Positions 25,412 to 34,353 of a DNA stretch of 64,000 nucleotides are shown here, piece by piece (position 1 is the first letter of the stretch; the number at the start of each line of letters is the position of its first letter). Below the pieces are notes generated by a model. It searched no databases. It was not told the DNA's origin and worked only from the letters and a program-made list of their open reading frames with translations. The position numbers and the translations under genes were made by a program. Origin of the DNA: Acidovorax sp. CCYZU-2555 (lineage in GTDB: Bacteria; Pseudomonadota; Gammaproteobacteria; Burkholderiales; Burkholderiaceae_C); contig NZ_JAHCDD010000011.1 in the NCBI RefSeq assembly GCF_018413525.1, forward strand, positions 34,136-98,135, in the 5' to 3' direction.

Positions 25412-26072
25412 GCAGGTAGTACTCGTGGTCGGTGGTGAATTCGGCGAGGAATTCATCGCGGATGATGGCGCCGGCGGCCGAGTCATCGCGGCTGAATTGC
25501 GTCTGGAACAGCGCGGCCGCCTGCTGCTTCAAGGCGCGCTCTTCGGGCGCGAGCGTGATGACCGCCACCCCCTCCTGGGCGAAGAACTGCGCGCGGCGCG
25601 CGCTGTCGGTCAAGCTCCAGACCGGGTAGAAAATGCTTTGCCCGGCGCCGGCGACCTTGCGCAGGCCGTGGGCCACCATCTCGTGGTCGGGATGGCCGTC
25701 GTGCCACCAGGGCGCAACGCACAGCGCGTCGGCGCGGCAATGGTTTTGCAGCGCGCGCTCGATCAGCGATTCCTGCTCCATCAGCTGCGAATCGCCCAGA
25801 CCCCAGAACGTGGGCGGCGGATAGCCGAGCAAAGCCGCCGCCTGCAGCGACTCCTGCTGGCGCGCGGCGCGCAAGACCATGTCCTCCTCGGCGGGCAAGG
25901 CGCCAAAGCAGCGTTCGCCATCGGTGACGATATGCACGTCGACGCGCAGGCCCAGCCGCTGGGCGCAGCGTATCAGGCCAAAGCAGCCGAAAATCTCGTC
26001 GTCGGGATGGGGCGCGAGCACCGTGAGCGCATCAAAACCGCGCAACAGCATTTCAACGGGCACGGGCGGCAT
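25401..26072 (-). CDS. PIG-L/LmbE family deacetylase
   Basis: 223 aa from MPPVPVEM. The zinc motif APHPDDE is at residues 20-26 and the second His site WWHDGHPDH near 120. This fold removes N-acetyl groups from aminosugar conjugates such as GlcNAc-inositol and bacillithiol or mycothiol precursors. Here it lies between an acyl-CoA-dehydrogenase-like gene (2-bp gap) and the NodS-like methyltransferase gene (11-bp overlap). A long frame upstream is antisense or out-of-phase reading of the dehydrogenase gene and is excluded. Confidence 0.92.
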   Translation of the reverse strand: MPPVPVEMLLRGFDALTVLAPHPDDEIFGCFGLIRCAQRLGLRVDVHIVTDGERCFGALPAEEDMVLRAARQQESLQAAALLGYPPPTFWGLGDSQLMEQESLIERALQNHCRADALCVAPWWHDGHPDHEMVAHGLRKVAGAGQSIFYPVWSLTDSARRAQFFAQEGVAVITLAPEERALKQQAAALFQTQFSRDDSAAGAIIRDEFLAEFTTDHEYYLHGH

Positions 26073-26074
26073 GG

Positions 26075-27028
26075 CTACAGCTCCCACGCCACGGCCGGCG
26101 CCTGCGACAGCCGGCCCAAGTCCGCGTCGTCTTTTTCCGCATGCTGCTGCGTGCACCAGACCGCGAGATCGGCGCAGCGCTGCGCGTGTTGGGCGTCGGT
26201 GCACAGCGGCCCGGGTCCCATGGCGCGCGCGCTGCGCTCGATGATGTCGCTGGCCAGGCCGCGCACGAAAGCACGCAGCGCCTGGACTTCCTCGACCCAG
26301 GGCTGGCCGGGCGCAGCGTCGATGCGCTGCGCCAATTGATGGAACATCGCCCGGGCCGCGCGCAGCTGCGTGAACATCGCGCCCAGGTGCGCGGCCGCAT
26401 GCGGCTGGTCGGCGTGCAGCCGCGTGCGCAGCAGCTGCGCAATCTCGCAGGCCGCGCCATACCAGCAGGCCGCAATGCCCGCGCCGCCATGCCAGAAACC
26501 CGGGCGCTGCAGATAGACCGAACGCGCGCCCAGTGAAATGGCCGGCGTATGCGCGAAATGCACTTGCGGCGTCTGCACATGGCGCATGCCCAGCGCCTGC
26601 CAGCCCTGGCTGTCGATCGCTATGCCCGGCGCGCCCATGTCGACCATGGCAAAACGTGGCCCATGCTCGGCGTCCTCGCAGGTCAGCAGTGCATGCGTGG
26701 TGATCTGCGCGCCCGAGCACCAGGACTTGCTGCCGACCAGCTCCAGGCCTTGCGCAGCGGACTGCAACTGCAGCCGCGCCCAGGGGTTCTCCGCGGCCCA
26801 CACGCTCCAGATGCGCGCCTGCGGCGGCGGCTGCACACCGAGGTCCTGCAAGATGGTCAGCGCATCCCAATGGGCTTCGGCCAGCTTGCAGGCGGCGAGG
26901 TCCTGTGCCGCCAGCGCGGCCAGAGCGCGCCAGCGCTGCAGTGTCGCGCCCGCAGCGGCGCCGGGCGCGGGCAAGCATGCCGTGGTCTGCAGCGTGCGCA
27001 GGAACAGGTCGGTGCTGGCGCCGCTCAT
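26075..27028 (-). CDS. acyl-CoA-dehydrogenase-like protein, short form
   Basis: 317 aa, about 60 shorter than typical acyl-CoA dehydrogenases. The middle beta-domain is visible (ELVGSKSWCSGAQITTHALL, about 120-140), then the C-terminal helical domain ending with LGRLSQ. The N-terminal helical domain is reduced, and the usual catalytic Glu site is not obvious. It could oxidise an acyl group, hydroxylate, or act as a flavin scaffold; the true reaction is unknown. ATGA overlap with otsA upstream and a 2-bp gap to the PIG-L gene place it firmly in the operon. Confidence 0.85.
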   Translation of the reverse strand: MSGASTDLFLRTLQTTACLPAPGAAAGATLQRWRALAALAAQDLAACKLAEAHWDALTILQDLGVQPPPQARIWSVWAAENPWARLQLQSAAQGLELVGSKSWCSGAQITTHALLTCEDAEHGPRFAMVDMGAPGIAIDSQGWQALGMRHVQTPQVHFAHTPAISLGARSVYLQRPGFWHGGAGIAACWYGAACEIAQLLRTRLHADQPHAAAHLGAMFTQLRAARAMFHQLAQRIDAAPGQPWVEEVQALRAFVRGLASDIIERSARAMGPGPLCTDAQHAQRCADLAVWCTQQHAEKDDADLGRLSQAPAVAWEL

Positions 27029-28431
27029 GAACCGGTTCTTTCGAAGACATGGTTCTGGCAGGCGAACAGGTCGAACAGAAAGCGTTGATGCCACCACTGG
27101 ATATTGTGGCTGCGCAGGCGCTTGAGCATCGCGCGGTGGCGCTGTACGCGCTCGAGCAGCGGCATCTGCAGCGCGCGCTCCATCGCCTGTGCGACGCTGC
27201 GCGTATCGAAAGGATTGACCAGCAGCGCTTCGGTCAGCTCCTGCGCCGCGCCCGCGAACTCCGACAGCACCAGCACGCCAGGATCATCGGGGTCCTGCGC
27301 GGCGACGTATTCCTTGGCGACCAGGTTCATGCCGTCGCGTACAGGCGTGACAAGGCCTACGCGCGCCAGCCGGTAAAAGCCCATGAGCTGGTCCTGCGCA
27401 TAGACCGTGTTGACGTAACGCACCGGTGTGTAGCTGGGCGTGCCGTGGCGGCCGTTGATGCACGAGGCCTGGGCTTCGAGCGCCGTGCACAGCTGCTGGT
27501 AGCTGGCGAGCGCGCTGCGCGTGCGGCTGGCAATCTGCAGCAGCACCGGGGATTGGGCGTCGATGCCGCCGCCCAGATATTCAGCAAATGCCTGGAACTT
27601 GTGCTCCAGCCCCTTGCTGTAGTCGAGCCGGTCCACACCCAGCACCAGCGGGCGCATGCCCAGCGACTGCCGCAGCTCCTGCACCGCGGGCCCGGCCCAG
27701 ACCGCGGGCGCCTGGTCTTCGATGCGCTGGGTGTCGACGGAAATCGGGTAGACGCCGAACTGGGTGCTGCGCCCGCGGCAATGCAGATGAAAGCACTCTT
27801 CGCCGGCCTGGATGATCTGCATTTCGGGCTGCCGACTGCGCTCTGCCTGGAAATAATCCAAGAGATTCTTCAAGTCGTTGCGCGTCTGCAGGCCCACGAT
27901 GTCGAAGGCCAGCAGCGCCGCCAGGAGTTGCGCATGCACGGGAATCGTGCGTATCAGGTCGGGCGAAGGTACGGGAATATGGTGGAAGTAGCCGACCGCG
28001 CCGTCGAAGCCGCTGTCACGCAAGGCCTGCGCGGTCAGCAGCAGGTGGTAGTCATGCACCCAGACGAAATCATCTTCCTGGGCGCAGGCCAGCACTTCGT
28101 CGGCGAACTTGCGGTTGACCTGTCGGTAAATCGCAAATCCATTTTGCGAATACCGCAGATGATCCGGCCTCGAATGGCAAACCGGCCATAACACCTCGTT
28201 GGAAAAACCCAGATAATATTCGCTATATTCTTCTTCGGTCAGCGAAAAAACACGATATTCAAGATTTTCTTGCGCCCCGCATTTTCTCTCGAAACTTGGT
28301 GATACTGCGCCGCCCCAGCCGATCCATATGCCTTGCACCGTCTCGAACGTGTCTTTAACCGCAGTCGCGAGCCCGCCGGAATGGGGGGCTTCATCGTGGC
28401 AGACCCGGTTCGAGACAATAATTAATTTCAT
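27025..28431 (-). CDS. otsA: trehalose-6-phosphate synthase
   Basis: 468 aa GT20 enzyme that joins glucose from UDP- or GDP-glucose to glucose-6-phosphate. It begins [10 protein letters not shown], then GGLATAVKD (about 19-27), [10 protein letters not shown] (about 123-132), [14 protein letters not shown] (about 248-261, donor/acceptor binding), and the late [25 protein letters not shown]. Full length. First gene of the otsA-to-otsB operon; upstream lies an AT-rich 206-bp region suited to a promoter. Trehalose made by OtsA/OtsB commonly protects against osmotic stress. Confidence 0.96.
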   Translation of the reverse strand: MKLIIVSNRVCHDEAPHSGGLATAVKDTFETVQGIWIGWGGAVSPSFERKCGAQENLEYRVFSLTEEEYSEYYLGFSNEVLWPVCHSRPDHLRYSQNGFAIYRQVNRKFADEVLACAQEDDFVWVHDYHLLLTAQALRDSGFDGAVGYFHHIPVPSPDLIRTIPVHAQLLAALLAFDIVGLQTRNDLKNLLDYFQAERSRQPEMQIIQAGEECFHLHCRGRSTQFGVYPISVDTQRIEDQAPAVWAGPAVQELRQSLGMRPLVLGVDRLDYSKGLEHKFQAFAEYLGGGIDAQSPVLLQIASRTRSALASYQQLCTALEAQASCINGRHGTPSYTPVRYVNTVYAQDQLMGFYRLARVGLVTPVRDGMNLVAKEYVAAQDPDDPGVLVLSEFAGAAQELTEALLVNPFDTRSVAQAMERALQMPLLERVQRHRAMLKRLRSHNIQWWHQRFLFDLFACQNHVFERTGS

Positions 28432-28637
28432 TTTTATAACGGATAGTGTTTGACATGTTCAAACCGAATTTCCATTATTGCCGTGGATGAATTTAAAAAT
28501 GTAGGAGAGCTCGCCCTGTGATTGTGGGAGCTCAATAAATAGCTTCTTTATTTATAAAATTAAAAACCGATAATTTCAGGCAATGAAATGGCCCGCGCGG
28601 CCCGGCCGTCAAATCCGGTCGCGCGGGCTGGCGGCGA
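28432..28637. promoter_or_regulatory. AT-rich promoter region of otsA operon
   Basis: About 160 bp of unusually AT-rich DNA for this window (28432-28590), including TTTATAACGGATAG and a TTTATTTATAAAATTAAAAA stretch. No protein gene is seen. It lies directly upstream of otsA on the minus strand and probably holds its promoter; stress-type control is possible but not shown. Confidence 0.55.
28591..28628 (-). terminator. terminator-like hairpin after the TonB receptor gene
   Basis: GCCCGCGCG (28591-28599) pairs with CGCGCGGGC (28620-28628) across a 20-nt loop, 10 bp after the receptor stop. On the minus strand it is followed by CCATTTCATT, a weak T-tract. Confidence 0.65.
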
Positions 28638-31055
28638 TCAGAAGTAGTAGTTGAAGCTCAGCGTGGCTTCGCGATCCACGCCGCGGAAGATGCCCGCAAA
28701 GTACTTCCTGTCGAACAGATTGTTCACGTTGAGCGCCACGCGGTAGCGCGGCGTCTGGTAGGCCACGGCGAGATCGGCCAGCGTCACGCCCGTATTGGTG
28801 TTGAGCTGCCCGTTCGACGCCACGCTGTACGGCGAGGCCCCCTTGTAGCGCACACCCGCGGCCAGCATCAGGCCTTGCACCTGGCGCGGACGGTAGTCGA
28901 GCCACAGGCTCGCCATGTGCTTGGACGTCTGCAGCGTCTGGCGGCCGATCTCGGCGGGCCTAGTGCTTTGCGTGGTACGCGGATCGGTATAGGTGTAGCT
29001 CGCCAGCGCGCCGACTTCGCGCGTCACGGCAAAGCGGCCTTCGAGTTCGATGCCGGTGGAGCGCACTTCGCCGGTCTGTATGCTGAAGCGCGGGTGGTCC
29101 GGGTCCTGCGTGCTGACGTTGGTCTGCGTCAGATCGAACAGCGATGCGGTCAGCAGCGTCGTGCTGCCCGCGGGCTGGAACTTCACGCCGACTTCGTATT
29201 GCTTGCCGCGGCGCGGCTTGAACGTGCTGCCATCGAACTGCAGGCCCGTGACCGGATCGAACGACGTCGCGTAGCTCGCATAGGGGGCGAAGCCGTTGTC
29301 GAACTGATAGAGCAGCCCGGCGCTGCCCGTGGTCGCGCGGTCATCCATGTGCGGCTGGGTGGTGTTCAGCTGCGTGGTGTGCACCTTGTCGTGGCGCAGG
29401 CTCAGGTTGGCGATCCAGCGCTCCCACTTCAGCTGGTTGAGCGTGTAGATGCCGGTCTGGCGCAGATCGCTGGAGCTGTCCTCGAGTTCGGGCGCGGCGA
29501 TCGCCTGGCCGTAGACGGGTGCCTGCAGATCGAGATGGGGCACATCCCAGCCGAAGCCCAGGCCGCCGCGTTCGCGGTACTTGACGTGGTCCAGCCCGAA
29601 TACCAGCCTGTGCTGCAGCGCGCCCCATGCGAGGTCCTTCTGCACGCGGCTGTCGACGGTCAAGGTGCGCCCCTGGGTCTGCTGCGCCAGATTGGCGCGC
29701 GTGACGCTGCGGCCGTCGGCCAGCACGTCCATGGCATAGATGTGGCGGTAATCGATATCGATGGTCGAATAGCGCAGGTTCTGCGTCAGCAGCCAGCCGC
29801 TGTCGGTCTGGTGCGAGAACTCATAGCCCAGCGAGCGCGTGTCGCGGTCGAAGCGGTCGAAGCCCGGGTCGCCGGCCGTCAGATGCGCGGGCAGGTCCTT
29901 GATCTGCGGGTAGCTGAACAGGCTGGGCCACCAGGATTTGGGCGTGCCGCGCTCGTTCGAGTAATTGGCCAGCAGCGTCAGCTGGGTGCTGTCGCTGATG
30001 TTCCAGCGCAGCGACGGCGCAATCGCGATACGGTCGTCGCGCGAGCCCACGGTGCGGGCGTCGCTGTCGCGCGCCTTGAGGTTGAGGCGGTACAGCAGCC
30101 GGCCGTCGTCGTCCAGCGCGCCGCCCAGATCGGCCGTGGCCTGCACGCGGTCATAGCGGCCGACCGACAGCCCCACGCTGTTCACATGCTCGGCGCTGGG
30201 GCGCTTCGACAGCACATTGATCACGCCGCCGGGACGGCCCTGGCCGAACAGCACCGAGGCCGGGCCCTTGACCACTTCTATGCTTTCGAGTTCGTCGATC
30301 TCGTCGTTCCACGAGCCATAAGTGCCGGCCGCGAACAGGCGCAGGCCGTCCTTGTAGTACGAGCTGCCGTCGCTGAAACCGCGGATCATCGCCCCCGTCA
30401 TGCGCACATCGGCGCCCGTCACTTCGGTGCTCACGCCCGCGGTGTACGACAGCGCCTGCTCTATGCTTTTGGGCGCCTGGTTGCGCAGCTGCTCCTGCGT
30501 CACGATGGAAATCGCGCGCGGCGTCTCGCGCAGCGTGCTGCCCAGCTTGCTGCTGGCGCTGCGTTCATTGCCCACATAGTGTTGAACGGGGCTGTCCATC
30601 TGCGAGGTCACGGTCACCGCGGGCAGCGCCGCATCGCCGGCCGCCACCGCGGGTGCGGGCGGCGCCTTGCGCAGCGTGAAGCCGCCCTGCGGTGTCTGGT
30701 GGGGCGCCAGGCCGGTACCGACGAGCAGGCGCTGCAGCGCTTCGCGCGCTTCGAAGCGGCCGTCGAGGCCCGGGCTGCGCAGTCCCTGCACCTGGTCCTG
30801 GGTGAACGACAGCAGCGCGCCCGAAGCGCGGCCGAAGCGATTGAGCGCATCTTCCAGCGTTCCGGCGGGAATCTGGTAGCTGCGCGCGCCTTCGGCGCTC
30901 AGCGCCGTGGCCGGCGTTTGCGCTGCGGCCGCGGCCGCGAGACCGGTGCAGGCCAGCGCCAGCAGGCTGCGGCAGGCCCATGCGGCGGCGGTCTGGCGGT
31001 GGACGGCGCGCGGGTCGCACGCGCGTGAAAAAGCAGGCGAGGAAGAATATGCCAT
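28638..31055 (-). CDS. TonB-dependent siderophore receptor with STN domain (system 2)
   Basis: 805 aa from MAYSSSPAF. A long leader ends CTGLAAAAAAQ (about residue 46); STN domain about 55-125 (YQIPAGTLEDALNRFGRASG); plug with ISIVTQEQLRNQ and GPASVLFGQGRPGGVINVLSKR (about 240-262); 22-strand-type barrel ending LSFNYYF with terminal Phe. FpvA/FoxA-like transducer for a ferric siderophore. It is downstream of its own FecI/FecR genes, not homologous in detail to the receptor at 3854, so a different ligand is likely. Longer in-frame upstream starts overlap fecR-like DNA and are unneeded. Confidence 0.94.
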   Translation of the reverse strand: MAYSSSPAFSRACDPRAVHRQTAAAWACRSLLALACTGLAAAAAAQTPATALSAEGARSYQIPAGTLEDALNRFGRASGALLSFTQDQVQGLRSPGLDGRFEAREALQRLLVGTGLAPHQTPQGGFTLRKAPPAPAVAAGDAALPAVTVTSQMDSPVQHYVGNERSASSKLGSTLRETPRAISIVTQEQLRNQAPKSIEQALSYTAGVSTEVTGADVRMTGAMIRGFSDGSSYYKDGLRLFAAGTYGSWNDEIDELESIEVVKGPASVLFGQGRPGGVINVLSKRPSAEHVNSVGLSVGRYDRVQATADLGGALDDDGRLLYRLNLKARDSDARTVGSRDDRIAIAPSLRWNISDSTQLTLLANYSNERGTPKSWWPSLFSYPQIKDLPAHLTAGDPGFDRFDRDTRSLGYEFSHQTDSGWLLTQNLRYSTIDIDYRHIYAMDVLADGRSVTRANLAQQTQGRTLTVDSRVQKDLAWGALQHRLVFGLDHVKYRERGGLGFGWDVPHLDLQAPVYGQAIAAPELEDSSSDLRQTGIYTLNQLKWERWIANLSLRHDKVHTTQLNTTQPHMDDRATTGSAGLLYQFDNGFAPYASYATSFDPVTGLQFDGSTFKPRRGKQYEVGVKFQPAGSTTLLTASLFDLTQTNVSTQDPDHPRFSIQTGEVRSTGIELEGRFAVTREVGALASYTYTDPRTTQSTRPAEIGRQTLQTSKHMASLWLDYRPRQVQGLMLAAGVRYKGASPYSVASNGQLNTNTGVTLADLAVAYQTPRYRVALNVNNLFDRKYFAGIFRGVDREATLSFNYYF

Positions 31056-31189
31056 GGTGCTCAAGGGCCTGGGGCCGGAATTGGAGGAAGACAACGACGG
31101 CAGGCTACCGCGCAAACACGGCACTGCGCCGTACTCTTGCTGCATGTCACGCGAGATGCGAAAACACCCCAACATTTCCGAAAAAAATG

Positions 31190-32200
31190 TCAGCGCGCGG
31201 TGTTTGCTGCCGGCTCCAGCACCACTTCCTCGCGCCCCCACCAGCGCGTGAGCCGGCGCACATGGAGCTCGGGCAGGCTGTCCAGCGTGGCCAGCACGCG
31301 CGCCATATCGTCCAGCGGATACGAGCCCGACATGCGCAGTCCGGCCACTTCGGGCGCGCACACCAGCGCGGCCGCGCTGTAGGGCTGCAGCGCCTGCAGC
31401 ATGTCGGCCAGCGGCATGCCGCGGGCAATCAGAATGCCGTCGGTCCAGGCCGTGCTCTCCTCGTGCACTGGCGCCAACTCAGAGATATGTCGGGCGCCGA
31501 ACTGCGCCTGCTGACCGGCCTGCAGAACCTGGGTGTCGCCCGGCGACTGGCGCGGGCGCAGGCGCACCGCACCCTCGAAGACGCTGACCCGCGTGCTGCC
31601 GTCATCGCCCGCGCGCACCACGAAGCGCGTGCCCAGTGCCTGGGCTTGGCCGGCCGCGGTCTCGACGACAAAGGCGCGCGCGTCGGCGGCCGTGGTGATC
31701 AGCATTTCGCCTTCGAGCAGATGCAGGCGGCGCTGCTGCGGGCTGTAGTCGATGTTCAGCGCGCTGCCGCCGTTGAGCACCAGCTGCGTGCCGTCTTCGA
31801 GCACCATGCGCCGGCGCTCACCGCGCGGCGTGCGCGCATCGGCGCGCAGGCGCTGCCACGGCGCCGACTGCTGCAATTGCCAGGCCGCGCCGCCGCCAAA
31901 CACCAGCAGCGCCAGGGCTTGCACCGTGCGCCGGCGGGCTGCGCGCCGCGCAGGGGCGAGCGTGGCGCGCGCCAGACCGGCCTGCTGCGGCGCGACCCAG
32001 CCCGACAACTGCTCATTGACCTGCTGTATGCGCTCCCAGGCCTGGGCATGCAGCGGATCGGCCGCGCACCAGGCCTGGCACGCGGCGCGCTGCGCCGCGC
32101 TGGCATCGGCGCCCATGAGCAGCAGCCACCAATCGACGGCCTGCTGCGCGACGGCGGGCGGCACCGACAAGGCGCTTGCGGATTGCGGCGCGCGCGTCAC
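31190..32200 (-). CDS. FecR-like anti-sigma/sigma-regulator protein (system 2)
   Basis: 336 aa. N-terminal DUF4880-type region (about 12-58: AVDWWLLLMGADASAAQRAACQAW), TM helix around 90-107 (TVQALALLVFGGGAAWQL), FecR domain (about 120-220), and a C-terminal STN-like signalling-contact region. It starts in a 4-bp overlap with the sigma factor stop (ATGA). It should hold or activate the FecI-type sigma until the receptor at 28638 is loaded. Confidence 0.92.
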   Translation of the reverse strand: MTRAPQSASALSVPPAVAQQAVDWWLLLMGADASAAQRAACQAWCAADPLHAQAWERIQQVNEQLSGWVAPQQAGLARATLAPARRAARRRTVQALALLVFGGGAAWQLQQSAPWQRLRADARTPRGERRRMVLEDGTQLVLNGGSALNIDYSPQQRRLHLLEGEMLITTAADARAFVVETAAGQAQALGTRFVVRAGDDGSTRVSVFEGAVRLRPRQSPGDTQVLQAGQQAQFGARHISELAPVHEESTAWTDGILIARGMPLADMLQALQPYSAAALVCAPEVAGLRMSGSYPLDDMARVLATLDSLPELHVRRLTRWWGREEVVLEPAANTAR

Positions 32201-32706
32201 GCGTTCACCGCGAAATAGCAGTGCATGCCGGCCTGCGCGAGATAGCGCTGCACGGTGTTCAGCGACAGGCCCAATTCCCTTGCGATCTCGGCCTGCTTGA
32301 GGCCTTCGAGCTGGGCCATCAGAAACGCGCGCCGCACCGCGGGCTTCAAGCCGTCGAGCATGCGGTCTATCGCATCGAGCGCCTCCAGCAGCAAGGCCCG
32401 CTCTTCGGGCGATGGCGCGAGCACGGGCGGCAGCAGGGCCAGCGCTTCGAGATAGGCGCGTTCGAGCTGCTGGCGTCTATAGTGGTTGGCGAGCACGCGC
32501 TGCGCCACGGTCGTCAGAAACGCCCGCGGTTCGCGCGCCTGCATGGGCGCCTCGCGCGACAGCAGGCGCACAAACGTGTCCTGGGCCAGATCGGCGGCCT
32601 GGTGCGCATTGCCCAGCTTCTTGCGCAGCCAGCCCTGCAGCCAGCCGTGGTGGTCGGTGTACAGGGAGGTGACTTCACTGTGGAGCGAGCTCGGGGCGGA
32701 CGGCAT
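32197..32706 (-). CDS. FecI-like ECF RNA polymerase sigma factor (system 2)
   Basis: 169 aa, the same length as the FecI-like protein at 2009 and clearly paralogous (YTDHHGWLQGWLRKKLG, AADLAQDTFVRLL). Region 4 contains GLKQAEIARELGLSLNTVQRYL. A Fur-like box ends about 33 bp before the ATG. It drives transcription of the fecR/receptor genes downstream in response to siderophore binding and iron limitation. Confidence 0.93.
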   Translation of the reverse strand: MPSAPSSLHSEVTSLYTDHHGWLQGWLRKKLGNAHQAADLAQDTFVRLLSREAPMQAREPRAFLTTVAQRVLANHYRRQQLERAYLEALALLPPVLAPSPEERALLLEALDAIDRMLDGLKPAVRRAFLMAQLEGLKQAEIARELGLSLNTVQRYLAQAGMHCYFAVNA

Positions 32707-32735
32707 GGGCGGCGGGGGTGAAAGAAGTGCAAATG

Positions 32736-32758
32736 AACGAGAACCATTCTCATTCTAT
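32736..32758 (-). promoter_or_regulatory. Fur-box-like operator of iron-uptake operon 2
   Basis: On the plus strand GAGAACCATTCTC (32739-32751) is a dyad (GAGAA/TTCTC); read on the minus strand it gives AATGAGAATGGTTCTCGTT, close to common Fur boxes. It shares GAACCATTCTCAT with the operator at 1938-1957. Confidence 0.75.
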
Positions 32759-32785
32759 TGCAGTTCCACCCGCACCGCCTTGCGC

Positions 32786-33292
32786 TCAGGACGCCCGCAC
32801 AAACACCAGGCCGTCCGCGTCCAGCGCCACCCAGTCGCCGTCGCTGATCTCCACGCCGCCCAGCGCCAGCGCGCAATGCCGCGTTTCGGCGGGTGCCTGC
32901 GGGTTGGCACGCTGCGGCACCGCGCCCAGCGCCAGCACGGCGAAATCCAGCGCGGCCAGCGCCGCCACGTCGCGCACCGCGCCATGCACGATCACGCCGC
33001 GCCAGCCGTTGGCCAGGCCCAGCTGCGCCATGCGCTCGCCGAGCACGGCCACGCGCAGCAGGCCGCCGGCATCGACCAGCAGAATGCGTCCGCGCCCCGG
33101 CGTATCGAGCAGCGCGCGCACCGGGCCTGCGTCTTCGAACGCCTGCACGCAGGCGATGGACGCGCTTGTCGCCTGCAGCCTGCCATAGGAACGCCAAGGC
33201 AGATGACAGACCCGGGCCTGCGCGCCCAGCCGATCGCACAGATCGGCCGTCGCCTCGCCGGGCAGAATGGGCGCCGCCGCCATGTCAGTCAA
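32786..33292 (-). CDS. rraA: RraA-family protein (RNase E regulator-like)
   Basis: 168 aa, the length of canonical RraA. It carries TADLCDRLG (about 15-23), CVQAFEDAGPVRALL (about 48-62), PGRGRILLVDAGGLLRVAVLGERMA (about 65-89) and GWRGVIVHGAVRDVAALAAL (about 95-114). After the RD dyad comes VAA with no Asp/Glu, the pattern expected of RraA-type proteins that lack aldolase activity. It may bind RNase E, or be a vestigial enzyme of the LysR-aconitase-Bug operon whose last gene it is. It overlaps the Bug stop by 8 bp. Confidence 0.87.
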   Translation of the reverse strand: MTDMAAAPILPGEATADLCDRLGAQARVCHLPWRSYGRLQATSASIACVQAFEDAGPVRALLDTPGRGRILLVDAGGLLRVAVLGERMAQLGLANGWRGVIVHGAVRDVAALAALDFAVLALGAVPQRANPQAPAETRHCALALGGVEISDGDWVALDADGLVFVRAS

Positions 33293-34274
33293 GCGTGGCT
33301 CCCGACTGCTTCACCAGCTTCTGGTGCTTGACCAGCTCGGCCTGGAAGAACGCAGGCGCGGCGTCCGGGCCTATCGAGAGCAGCGACAAGCCCTGGCCGA
33401 CCACGGCCGCATGCGCTTCGGGCGAGGCCATGGCCTTGGCGATCGCCGCCGCGTACTCGTCGACCAGCGGCTTGGGCAGGCCCGCAGGCGCGATCAGCGC
33501 GACCCAGGCGTCGAACGCGTACTTGGGCACGCCGGCTTCGGCCAGCGTGGGCACGTCGGGCAGGGCCGCCGAGCGCTGGCTGGTGCTCACCGCCAGCGCG
33601 CGCAGCGTGCCGGCCTTGACCTGGGCCGCGACCTGGGAAATCGACACAAAGCCCAGCTGCACCTGGCCGCCGATCAGATCGGTGATCAGCGGACCCGTGC
33701 CGCGGTAAGGCACATGCTTGATGTGGATGCCGGTCTCGCTGACCAGCAGTTCGCCCGCGAGATGCAAGGTGCTGCCATTGCCGGCCGAGCCGAAGTTGAG
33801 ACTGCCCGGATGGGCCTTGGCATAGGCCAGCAACTCCGTCACGGACTTGACCGGCAAGGCCGCGTTCACCGCCAGCACCAGCGGCACCGTGGCCAGCACC
33901 GCGATCGGCGTGATGTCCTTGAGGCTGTCGAAAGGAATCGACTTGTAGATGCCGGGATTGATCACATGGTTGGACGAGATCATGCCCAGCGTCATCCCGT
34001 CCTTGGGCGCCTTGACGACCTGGGCCGTTCCCGTGATGCCGCCCGCGCCCGCGAGGTTTTCGACGACCACCGCATGGCCGCTCGCGCGCCCCAGGCCGGG
34101 CGCGACCGCGCGCGCGATCGCGTCCACGGTCGAGCCCGCGGCCAGCGGCACGATCAGCCGTATCGGCTTGGCCGTGTTGAGGGTCTGTGCGAACGCGCCG
34201 AACGGCGCCGCGCAGGCGGCGCACACCGCCGCGCCGATCAGCGCGCGCCGCGCCGCAAATGTCTTGTCTTTCAT
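33285..34274 (-). CDS. Bug/TctC-family periplasmic receptor
   Basis: 329 aa with a leader (MKDKTFAARRALIGAAVCAACAAPFGAFAQ), LNTAKPIRLIVPLAAGSTVDAIAR, GAGGITGTAQVVKAPKDGMTL and the mid-protein NFGSAGNGSTLHLAGELL of the family. CAAGGAGACAAGAG precedes the ATG. It lies between the aconitase-family and RraA genes in one minus-strand run, so its ligand may be a tricarboxylate- or isopropylmalate-like acid. No tctAB partner is near. Confidence 0.93.
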   Translation of the reverse strand: MKDKTFAARRALIGAAVCAACAAPFGAFAQTLNTAKPIRLIVPLAAGSTVDAIARAVAPGLGRASGHAVVVENLAGAGGITGTAQVVKAPKDGMTLGMISSNHVINPGIYKSIPFDSLKDITPIAVLATVPLVLAVNAALPVKSVTELLAYAKAHPGSLNFGSAGNGSTLHLAGELLVSETGIHIKHVPYRGTGPLITDLIGGQVQLGFVSISQVAAQVKAGTLRALAVSTSQRSAALPDVPTLAEAGVPKYAFDAWVALIAPAGLPKPLVDEYAAAIAKAMASPEAHAAVVGQGLSLLSIGPDAAPAFFQAELVKHQKLVKQSGATLD

Positions 34275-34353
34275 CGCTCTTGTCTCCTTGGTTTTTGTTG
34301 CCCAGGGGCCGGTCTGTGCCAGCCCTCACGACCTATCCCGCGCGCCGCGCCGC

